Shown one piece after another: positions 56,132 through 64,000 of a stretch of 64,000 nucleotides of DNA. The notes under the pieces are model-generated. The model had not been told where the DNA came from, made no database searches, and was given only the letters and a program-made list of their open reading frames with translations. Position numbers and translations under genes: made by a program. Origin of the DNA: Salinicola peritrichatus (GTDB taxonomy: Bacteria > Pseudomonadota > Gammaproteobacteria > Pseudomonadales > Halomonadaceae); contig NZ_PZJU01000004.1 in the NCBI RefSeq assembly GCF_003206715.1, positions 1,039 to 65,038 of the forward strand, in the 5' to 3' direction. Position 1 is the stretch's first letter, and each line of letters begins with the position of its first letter.

Positions 56132-56227
56132 GAAGCGGGTGCAATCCGAGCCGTGACAGGTCTCGGATTGCGATAAAGCGTTGACGTATCAGCTAGATAT
56201 CCGTATAGTTCGCCCCGTTCCGCAGTC

Positions 56228-56303
56228 GGGGCCTTAGCTCAGCTGGGAGAGCGCGACGCTGGCAGCGTCGAGGTCACCGGTTCGATCCCGGTAGGCTCCA
56301 CCA
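56228..56303 (+). tRNA. tRNA-Ala (GGC anticodon)
   Basis: A 76-nt cloverleaf with acceptor stem GGGGCCT/AGGCTCC and encoded CCA, D-arm TAGCTCAGCTGGGAGAGC, anticodon stem GACGC/GCGTC with loop TGGCA (anticodon GGC), and T-arm ACCGG-TTCGATC-CCGGT. It reads GCC codons, suiting a GC-rich genome. Confidence 0.97.
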
Positions 56304-56325
56304 AGCGGACACCTGCATTATCAGC

Positions 56326-56401
56326 GTCCCATTCGTCTAGTGGTCCAGGACACCGCCCTTTCACGGCGGTAACAGGGGTTCGAACCCCCTATGGGACGCC
56401 A
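56326..56401 (+). tRNA. tRNA-Glu (TTC anticodon)
   Basis: A 76-nt cloverleaf with acceptor GTCCCAT/ATGGGAC and encoded GCCA, anticodon stem CCGCC/GGCGG with loop CTTTCAC (anticodon TTC), and T-arm AGGGG-TTCGAAC-CCCCT. It lies 22 bp after tRNA-Ala, so the two are co-transcribed. Confidence 0.97.
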
Positions 56402-56761
56402 CTTCTCTCCTTTGTGCTTTCCTTCCGATGCGTGCATCGCTCGCGATTGCAGCTGTTGATAACTGGCCATTTGCCCGCGCAAAAAAGCTTGACATCGCTT
56501 CGCGTTTTCCACTGATGGCGGGCTGAGATCCTGAAGCGTGGCTAACTTGCTGAAATTTCATGAATCGCCGTTTTATTTTATATAAATCAGTAAGTTATGA
56601 GTGGTCAAAAAATAAGCAATCTGTTGCCAGGGCGCTTCTGAAGGCGTCTGGATGACATTGTCGAGGGGTTGTGAACAGGGTTATCCACAGAATATGTGGA
56701 AATCTCTCGGCCATAAAAAACCGCCGACGATATCGGCGGCTTGTGTTGGCGATGCGTCGTG
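56402..56761. other. Spacer after the tRNA genes, with a DnaA box
   Basis: 360 bp without a supported gene. The middle (56560-56620) is AT-rich. A consensus DnaA box TTATCCACA lies at 56681-56689, followed by a TATGTGGA inverted half. Its right end contains the gltA terminator. Short ORFs antisense to the tRNAs are artefacts. Confidence 0.5.
56715..56740 (-). terminator. gltA Rho-independent terminator
   Basis: On the minus strand, a stem CCGCCGA/TCGGCGG (56733-56739 with 56721-56727) is followed by six T residues (56715-56720), 22 bp after the gltA stop. Confidence 0.88.
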
Positions 56762-58048
<1,287 letters not shown>

Positions 58049-58604
58049 TGTGTGGCCTCCTTATAGTGACATAACCCTTTGTCTTTCCTGCCATGGGGGC
58101 GAAAAATAGTTCGCCCACTATAGATTTCCGCAGAGCTTTGTCAATTCGCCTAATCGCCTTGACAGCGGCGTTCGCGGCCGGTCCGGCGGGTTCGTTGCGG
58201 TGTGATGGCGCGCCGATCATGACCAGGCACGGCTCTGACGCATCGTGATGCTGCGCGAAACGCGACTTGAGGATAAGAAGCGGGAATCCACGGCCGAGCC
58301 TGGCCGGCAACTCCAGCTGTCTCCCTTCCGAGCCAGGGGCATGGAACGGACCTTGCCAGGCCCTGATTCTTCAGTCACGGAACTTTGCTTGGGGGCTCGA
58401 CAGAGCATCCAGGAATAGTGTGACCAAAGTTGTAGCAGTTTGTCATGCCGGTCCTCAAACCCTATAATCATGTCCCGCGCGATATGGCATCGTCAGCTCG
58501 GCCTGGGCCGCATTGGAACCTGTTTTTGCGACCGAGATCCTGCTTCTAAAAACCACCGCCCCAACGGGCTCGGCCCGTCTGGGTCAAGAGAGTGTTGAAG
58601 AGCC
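58049..58604. promoter_or_regulatory. Divergent gltA / sdhC control region
   Basis: A 556-bp spacer between divergent TCA-cycle genes. No gene in it has a ribosome site or a recognisable product. It holds a strong rightward promoter at 58440-58468 and a 5' leader of about 130 bases before sdhC. The leftward gltA promoter is not obvious. The length leaves room for regulator sites or an unrecognised small RNA. Confidence 0.6.
58440..58468 (+). promoter_or_regulatory. Sigma-70 promoter of the sdhCDAB operon
   Basis: TTGTCA (58440-58445), a 17-base spacer and a perfect TATAAT (58463-58468). Transcription would start near 58475. This is the best consensus promoter in the window. Confidence 0.8.
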
Positions 58605-58982
58605 GTGAATAGCAAACGTCCAGTAAACCTTGACCTATCCACCATCCACTTTCCACTCCCCGCTCTGACGTCTATTACACACCGCATTACCGGCGTCATA
58701 CTCTTCGTCGGCTTGATCTTCGGCTTCTGGGCGCTGGATGCTTCGCTCTCCTCGCCGCAGGGTTTCGAGGCGGTTCGTGATGCGTTGGCGCACAATGTGT
58801 TGGCCAAACTGATCGCCTGGGGACTTCTTTCGGCGCTTGGCTTCCACTTCGTGGCGGGTATCCAGCACATGGTGATGGATGCCGGTTACGGTGTCGATCT
58901 CGAGAGCGGTAATCGCAAGGCGCAGATCACCGTCGTGGTCAGTGTCGTTCTGGTGGTCCTGGCGGGAGTCTGGGTATGGTAA
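58605..58982 (+). CDS. sdhC: Succinate dehydrogenase cytochrome b556 subunit SdhC
   Basis: A 125-residue membrane anchor with three helices. The motif SITHRITGVILF carries the conserved Ser/Arg of the quinone site, and GFHFVAGIQHMVMD the heme-ligand His region. The GTG start at 58605 matches the family N-terminus (NSKRPVNLDL). It overlaps sdhD by seven bases. Confidence 0.94.
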   Translation: MNSKRPVNLDLSTIHFPLPALTSITHRITGVILFVGLIFGFWALDASLSSPQGFEAVRDALAHNVLAKLIAWGLLSALGFHFVAGIQHMVMDAGYGVDLESGNRKAQITVVVSVVLVVLAGVWVW

Positions 58983-59323
58983 CCAATATTACAAATCTCG
59001 GTCGCAGTGGCCTGTCCGACTGGCTCATCCAGCGGGTGTCCGCCGTGGTGCTGGCGGTGTACACGCTCTTCCTGGTGGCTTATCTGCTGTTTCACCCCAA
59101 TCTGGACTATGCCACCTGGAGTGGATTGTTCGCCCACACCTGGGTGCGGATCTTCTCCTTGCTGGCCTTTATTTCGATGGCAGCCCATGCCTGGGTCGGT
59201 CTGTGGACGGTCTCTACCGACTATCTCAAACACACCGCTGTCCGCTTCGGTTTTCAGGTCGTCGTGATTTTCGCCATCTTCGTTTTTCTGGTGTGGGGCG
59301 TACAAGTCCTCTGGGGAGCCTGA
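58976..59323 (+). CDS. sdhD: Succinate dehydrogenase hydrophobic anchor SdhD
   Basis: A 115-residue second membrane anchor of complex II with three helices. It shows GLSDWLIQRVSAVVLAVY, the heme-side His in SMAAHAWVGLWTVSTDYLK, and the Asp-Tyr of the quinone site (DY). It starts within sdhC and ends three bases before sdhA. Confidence 0.94.
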   Translation: MVTNITNLGRSGLSDWLIQRVSAVVLAVYTLFLVAYLLFHPNLDYATWSGLFAHTWVRIFSLLAFISMAAHAWVGLWTVSTDYLKHTAVRFGFQVVVIFAIFVFLVWGVQVLWGA

Positions 59324-59326
59324 TTC

Positions 59327-61099
59327 ATGTCTACTATGCGAAACCTGACATTCGACGCCATCATCATTGGTGGTGGCGGTTCCGGCCTGCGAGCGGCGCT
59401 CGAGTTGGCCAAGTCCGGCAAGAAGACCGCGGTGTTGTCCAAGGTCTTCCCGACCCGTTCCCACACCGTCTCCGCTCAGGGCGGCATCACCTGTGCGATC
59501 GCCTCCGCCGATCCCAACGACGACTGGCGCTGGCACATGTACGACACCGTCAAGGGGTCGGACTATATCGGCGATCAGGATGCCATCGAATACATGTGCA
59601 ACGAAGGCCCCAAAGCCGTGTTCGAACTCGAGCACATGGGCCTGCCGTTCTCGCGTTTCGACAATGGCCGTATCTATCAGCGTCCCTTCGGTGGCCAGTC
59701 CAAGGACTTCGGCAAGGGCGGCCAGGCCGCGCGTACCTGCGCCGCTGCCGACCGTACCGGTCATGCGCTGCTGCATACCTTGTATCAGAACAACCTGAAG
59801 AACAACACGGTGTTCCTCGATGAGTGGTACGCCGTCGACCTGGTGACCAACGCCAGCGGTGACGTGGTCGGCTGTATCGCGCTGTGCATCGAGACCGGCG
59901 AAGTCGTCCACATCAAGTCCAAGGCCACCGTGCTGGCCACCGGTGGTGCCGGGCGGATCTATGCGTCCACCACCAATGCCCTGATCAATACCGGCGACGG
60001 TATCGGCATGGCGCTGCGTGCCGGTTTTCCGGTGCAGGACATCGAGATGTGGCAGTTCCACCCGACCGGTATCCATGGCGCCGGCGTGCTGGTGACCGAG
60101 GGCTGTCGCGGCGAAGGTGGCTACCTGATCAACAAGGACGGCGAGCGCTTCATGGAGCGCTATGCGCCCAACGCCAAGGACCTCGCCGGCCGTGACGTGG
60201 TCGCTCGCTCGATGGTCATGGAAGTGCTCGAAGGCCGTGGTTGCGGTGAAAATGCCGATCACGTCATGTTGAAGCTCGATCACCTGGGCGAAGAGGTGTT
60301 GATGAAGCGCCTGCCGGGTATCGTCGAACTGTCCAAGACCTTCGCGCATGCCGACCCGGTCAAGGAGCCGATTCCGGTCACCCCGACCTGTCACTACATG
60401 ATGGGCGGCATTCCGACCAACGTTCACGGCCAGGCGCTGACCCAGGACGCCGACGGCAACGATCGCATCATCAACGGCCTGTTCGCCTGCGGCGAAGTGG
60501 CCTGCGTTTCCGTTCACGGCGCCAATCGTCTGGGTGGCAATTCGCTGCTCGACCTGGTGGTGTTCGGGCGTGCCGCCGGCATCCATATCGAGCAGGCGCT
60601 CAACGAAGGCATCGATTATCTGGATGCCTCCGAGTCGGACATCGATCGTGCGATGAAGCGCATGTCGCGCTGGAACGAGTCCAGCGGCGGCGAGTCGGTG
60701 CCGGAGCTCAAGGCCGAACTCCAGAACATCATGCAGAACGCCTTCGGTGTCTTCCGTCAGGAGGACCATATGCAGGAGGGCGTCAAGAAGCTGGCCGAAC
60801 TGCGTGGCCGTATCGCCGAAGCGCATCTCGGCGACAAGTCCAATGCCTTCAACACCGCGCGTGTCGAGGCACTGGAGCTCGACAACCTGCTCGAAGTGGC
60901 CGAGGCGACGGCAGTCGCCGCGCTGGAGCGCAAGGAGAGCCGTGGCGCGCATTCCCGCTATGACTATCCGGATCGCGACGACGTCAATTGGCTGAAGCAT
61001 TCGCTCTACCATCCGGAAGCCAAGACGGTGACCAAGCGCGAGGTCAACTTCACGCCCAAGACGGTCGATACCTTCGAGCCGAAAATCCGTACCTACTAA
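59327..61099 (+). CDS. sdhA: Succinate dehydrogenase flavoprotein subunit SdhA
   Basis: A 590-residue FAD protein oxidising succinate to fumarate. [10 protein letters not shown] is the dinucleotide motif, His46 in SHTVSAQGG the FAD-linked residue, and [21 protein letters not shown] (residues 245-265, overlapping halves) and [12 protein letters not shown] belong to the active site. Confidence 0.97.
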   Translation: MSTMRNLTFDAIIIGGGGSGLRAALELAKSGKKTAVLSKVFPTRSHTVSAQGGITCAIASADPNDDWRWHMYDTVKGSDYIGDQDAIEYMCNEGPKAVFELEHMGLPFSRFDNGRIYQRPFGGQSKDFGKGGQAARTCAAADRTGHALLHTLYQNNLKNNTVFLDEWYAVDLVTNASGDVVGCIALCIETGEVVHIKSKATVLATGGAGRIYASTTNALINTGDGIGMALRAGFPVQDIEMWQFHPTGIHGAGVLVTEGCRGEGGYLINKDGERFMERYAPNAKDLAGRDVVARSMVMEVLEGRGCGENADHVMLKLDHLGEEVLMKRLPGIVELSKTFAHADPVKEPIPVTPTCHYMMGGIPTNVHGQALTQDADGNDRIINGLFACGEVACVSVHGANRLGGNSLLDLVVFGRAAGIHIEQALNEGIDYLDASESDIDRAMKRMSRWNESSGGESVPELKAELQNIMQNAFGVFRQEDHMQEGVKKLAELRGRIAEAHLGDKSNAFNTARVEALELDNLLEVAEATAVAALERKESRGAHSRYDYPDRDDVNWLKHSLYHPEAKTVTKREVNFTPKTVDTFEPKIRTY

Positions 61100-61112
61100 G
61101 GGGGTTGTCAAG

Positions 61113-61823
61113 ATGTCCGATCTTCAGGTTTCCATTTATCGCTACAACCCCGAGACCGATTCTGCGCCCTACATGCAGGAGTTCCAGATCGATACCCAGG
61201 GGCGCGATCTGATGGTTCTCAATATTCTGGCCATGGTGAAAGAGCAGGACAGCTCGCTGGCCTATCGTCGCAGCTGCCGCGAAGGGGTTTGCGGCTCCGA
61301 CGGCATGAACATGAACGGCAAGAACGGTCTGGCTTGCATCACCTCGCTGTCGGAGGTGGTCAAGGACAACAAGCTGGTGCTGCGACCCTTGCCCGGGCTG
61401 CCCGTGATGCGTGACCTGGTGGTCGATATGGGGCTGTTCTACAAGCAGTACGAGCGCATGCAGCCGTATCTGCAGAACGACACCACCGCGCCGGCGATCG
61501 AACGGCTGCAGTCGCCGGAAGAGCGCGACAAGCTCGATGGGCTCTACGAGTGCATCCTGTGCGCCTGCTGTTCGACCTCTTGCCCGTCATTCTGGTGGAA
61601 TCCGGACAAGTTCGTCGGTCCCGCCGGGCTTTTGCAGGCTTACCGTTTCCTGGCCGATTCCCGCGATACCGCTACCCAGGCGCGTCTGGCTGAACTGGAA
61701 GATCCGTTCAGTCTGTTCCGCTGTCGCGGCATCATGAACTGTGTCGCGGTGTGTCCCAAAGGGCTCAATCCGACGCGGGCGATCGGCAAGATTCGTGAAA
61801 TGTTGCTGTCGAACGCCACCTGA
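61113..61823 (+). CDS. sdhB: Succinate dehydrogenase iron-sulfur subunit SdhB
   Basis: A 236-residue electron-transfer subunit. The [2Fe-2S] ligands lie in SCREGVCGSDGM and the following GLAC; the [4Fe-4S] in CILCACCSTSCPSF; the [3Fe-4S] in CRGIMNCVAVCPKGLNP. It is the last sdh gene; a terminator-like hairpin follows before sucA. Confidence 0.97.
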   Translation: MSDLQVSIYRYNPETDSAPYMQEFQIDTQGRDLMVLNILAMVKEQDSSLAYRRSCREGVCGSDGMNMNGKNGLACITSLSEVVKDNKLVLRPLPGLPVMRDLVVDMGLFYKQYERMQPYLQNDTTAPAIERLQSPEERDKLDGLYECILCACCSTSCPSFWWNPDKFVGPAGLLQAYRFLADSRDTATQARLAELEDPFSLFRCRGIMNCVAVCPKGLNPTRAIGKIREMLLSNAT

Positions 61824-61932
61824 TCGTCAGGCAAGGCATCTACGACTTAAATCGTAACGCCTGACTTGTTATCATGGGCAGATGTTCCCGGCTGCGACAT
61901 CGCGTCGCAGTCGAACCGAACCCCAGGATGTG

Positions 61933-61957
61933 GCCGGTGCCTTGTGCACCGGCTTTT
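61933..61957 (+). terminator. Terminator between sdhB and sucA
   Basis: The eight-base stem GCCGGTGC/GCACCGGC with a five-base loop is followed by TTTT. The 260-bp spacer also has an imperfect inverted repeat (TACGA...TCGTA inside CAGGC...GCCTG, 61831-61866). Transcription into sucA may be reduced or restarted here. Confidence 0.7.
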
Positions 61958-62083
61958 AACGATCATGATGACGCCTCGAATTGCATGGTCGTTACACCGT
62001 CTCGCGACGGTTCCGGAGTGACGCCGAGACGCGCAACCGCGACCGGCGCCGACAACACCCCATCAGTGTAGGGTGAACGAGAG

Positions 62084-64000
62084 ATGCAAGAAGGCATAAT
62101 GGAGTTGATGTGGCGCACTTCCCATATGAGCGGCGGTAACGCCCATTATGTGGAAGCGCTCTACGAGCAGTATCTGAACGATCCCGCAACTGTCCCCGAT
62201 GAATGGCGCCAAACCTTTGATCAGTTGCCGCGCCTGGAAGGCACTCCCTCCCACGACGTCCCCCTCAGTCCCATTCGGGAACAGTTTTACCAGCTGGCGC
62301 GCGAGCGCCGCACCGCCGCCACGGCAGGCACTGCCGGCAGCAGCGAGAACCGCAAGCAGGTCAAGGTTCTTCAGCTGATCAACGCCTACCGTTTCCGTGG
62401 CCATCAGCGGGCCGATATCGACCCCCTCGGGCTACGCCAGTCCGAGACGGTGCCCGATCTGGATCTTTCCTTCCATGACCTGACCCAGGCTGACATGAAC
62501 ACCGCGTTCCAGACCGGTTCGTTCTTCCTGGGCAAGGACGAGGCACCGTTGAAGGAGATCGTCGAAGCCCTCGAGCAGACCTACTGTCGCTCGATCGGCT
62601 GCGAGTTCATGCACATCGTCAACACCGAGGAGAAGCGCTGGTTGCAGCAGCGTTTCGAATCGGTGCGCTCGAAGCCGAAGTACAGTCAGAGCGAACGCGA
62701 GCACCTGCTCGAGCGCCTGACGGCGGCCGAAGGGCTCGAAAACTACCTGGCGTCCAAGTATCCCGGTACCAAGCGTTTCGGACTGGAGGGCGGTGAGTCC
62801 TTCATTCCGATGATGGACGAAGTGATCCAGCGCAGCGGTAGCTATGGCGTCAAGGAAGTGGTGATCGGCATGGCTCACCGCGGCCGCCTCAACCTGCTGG
62901 TCAACATTCTCGGCAAGAGCCCGTCGGAGCTGATCGACGAATTCGATGGCAAGAAGCAGATCGAGCGCGGTTCCGGCGACGTCAAGTACCACCAGGGTTT
63001 CAGTTCCAACGTCATGACCCCGGGCGGCGAAGTCCATCTGGCCTTGGCCTTCAACCCATCGCATCTCGAGATCGTCTCTCCCGTGGTCGAAGGTTCGGTG
63101 CGGGCCCGCCAGGACCGTCGCGACGACAGCGAGGGCAAGCAGGTACTGCCCGTGGTCGTCCACGGCGATGCCGCTTTTGCCGGCCAGGGCGTGGTGATGG
63201 AAACCTTCCAGATGTCGCAGACCCGCGGTTACAAGACCGGCGGCACGCTGCACGTGGTGATCAACAACCAGGTCGGTTTCACCACCTCCCGCGCCGACGA
63301 CGCCCGCTCCACCGAGTACTGCACCGACATCGCCAAGATGGTTCAGGCGCCGATCTTCCACGTCAACGGTGACGATCCCGAGGCGGTGCTGCACGCGACT
63401 CGCGTGGCCGTCGACTACCGTAAGGAATTCCAGCGCGACGTGGTCATCGATCTGGTCTGCTATCGTCGCCGCGGCCACAACGAGGCCGATGAGCCCTCCG
63501 GTACCCAGCCGCTGATGTACGCCAAGATCAAGTCGCACAAGTCGACGCGTACGCTCTACGTCGAGCAACTGATCAAGGAGGGCGTGCTGACCGAGGATCA
63601 GGCCAAGCAGATGAGCGAGCAGTACCGTGACGATCTGATGGCCGGCAACCATGTCGCCAACGCCCTGGTCAAGGAGCCCAATACCGCGCTGTTCGTCGAC
63701 TGGACACCGTACCTGGGCCATGAGTGGAGTGGCGACACCGATACCAGCTGCGATCTCGAGCACCTGACGCAGCTGGCTCAGAAGATGAGCGAGATCCCCA
63801 ACGGGATCGACGTGCAGCGTCAGGTCGCGCGTGTCTACGAGGAGCGTCGCAAAATGCTCGCCGGCAACCAGCCGCTCAACTGGGGGTTTGCCGAAACGCT
63901 GGCCTACGCCACGCTGGTGGACGCCGGGCATCCGGTACGCCTGACCGGCCAGGACTCCGGCCGCGGTACTTTCTCGCATCGTCATGCCGTGGTTCACAAT
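62084..64000 (+). CDS. sucA: 2-oxoglutarate dehydrogenase E1 component SucA, partial
   Basis: 639 codons are visible and the gene runs off the window; family members are about 940 residues. It is the thiamine diphosphate-dependent decarboxylase of the 2-oxoglutarate dehydrogenase complex. Recognisable segments are SGGNAHYVEALYEQYLNDP near the N-terminus, INAYRFRGHQ, KRFGLEGGESFIPMMD, GMAHRGRLNLL, GDAAFAGQGVV, INNQVGFTTS and the YRRRGHNEADEPS cofactor-binding region. The ATG at 62084 is preceded by a modest GAGAG site. Confidence 0.95.
   Translation, partial: MQEGIMELMWRTSHMSGGNAHYVEALYEQYLNDPATVPDEWRQTFDQLPRLEGTPSHDVPLSPIREQFYQLARERRTAATAGTAGSSENRKQVKVLQLINAYRFRGHQRADIDPLGLRQSETVPDLDLSFHDLTQADMNTAFQTGSFFLGKDEAPLKEIVEALEQTYCRSIGCEFMHIVNTEEKRWLQQRFESVRSKPKYSQSEREHLLERLTAAEGLENYLASKYPGTKRFGLEGGESFIPMMDEVIQRSGSYGVKEVVIGMAHRGRLNLLVNILGKSPSELIDEFDGKKQIERGSGDVKYHQGFSSNVMTPGGEVHLALAFNPSHLEIVSPVVEGSVRARQDRRDDSEGKQVLPVVVHGDAAFAGQGVVMETFQMSQTRGYKTGGTLHVVINNQVGFTTSRADDARSTEYCTDIAKMVQAPIFHVNGDDPEAVLHATRVAVDYRKEFQRDVVIDLVCYRRRGHNEADEPSGTQPLMYAKIKSHKSTRTLYVEQLIKEGVLTEDQAKQMSEQYRDDLMAGNHVANALVKEPNTALFVDWTPYLGHEWSGDTDTSCDLEHLTQLAQKMSEIPNGIDVQRQVARVYEERRKMLAGNQPLNWGFAETLAYATLVDAGHPVRLTGQDSGRGTFSHRHAVVHN

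Noticed and set aside
41734-56689. DnaA-box consensus TTATCCACA at 41734 and 56681 as evidence of a replication origin
   Set aside because: Each is isolated, 15 kb apart, with no clustered boxes, no adjacent dnaA/dnaN/gidA genes and no AT-rich 13-mers.
58886-61111. 741-codon minus-strand ORF opposite sdhA
   Set aside because: A GC-rich antisense shadow of sdhDA with no ribosome site or domain.

Overview
The window looks like a chromosomal segment of a high-GC gammaproteobacterium, most likely a Halomonas-type organism (Halomonadaceae). This rests on protein resemblance and gene order: tsaE-amiB-mutL-miaA-hfq-hflX-hflK-hflC-purA, gltX followed by tRNA genes, and gltA divergent from sdhCDAB-sucA. 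No 16S gene or species marker is present. Almost all of the sequence is dense coding DNA.

Layout. 1-2415: a partial rhodanese and an NCS2 purine permease. 2416-2905: an untranslated region full of palindromes. 2906-19628: housekeeping genes, comprising rsgA, orn, queG, nnr, tsaE, amiB, mutL, miaA, hfq, hflX, hflK, hflC, hisZ and purA. 19691-30948: one long minus-strand operon for an acidic exopolysaccharide. 31612-37790: a SUF iron-sulfur cluster operon with its own Rrf2 regulator. 37917-44391: small accessory and envelope genes, including a SanA-like protein, rimK with a RimB-like protease, a DUF3549 protein, yqcC, ompW and a gtrB-gtrA pair. 44531-50726: proline use (putP, putA, an AraC regulator) and a small membrane protein. 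50865-54321: an AT-richer accessory patch with a frameshifted gene, an MFS exporter, a small Cys-rich protein and an XRE/S24-type regulator. 54653-64000: gltX, tRNA-Ala, tRNA-Glu, gltA, sdhCDAB and the start of sucA.

The most interesting system is the exopolysaccharide operon. It has the synthase core of alginate biosynthesis (Alg8-type GT2 synthase and Alg44-type PilZ/HlyD co-polymerase, so probably c-di-GMP controlled). Its sugar-nucleotide dehydrogenase, however, is of the UDP-glucose type (Ugd) rather than GDP-mannose type (AlgD). It also carries three different lyase-fold proteins (PL14-like, AlgL/PL5-like and a second PF05426 type resembling PL38) and a roughly doubled Sel1-repeat lipoprotein in the place of AlgK. 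No AlgE, AlgG, AlgX or acetylation genes are present. As I recall the literature, all three lyase families include enzymes active on glucuronan, so I infer that the locus may make a polyglucuronate-like polymer rather than alginate. The synthase also carries an unexplained C-terminal extension of about 145 residues.

Other points of interest are a 143-bp MITE-like element that supplies the last codons of orn, two copies of a dispersed palindromic repeat, a repeat-rich N-terminus in the AmiB-type amidase, and a recurrent AAACAGTGTTT-type motif upstream of ompW/gtrB and of a small helical protein gene.
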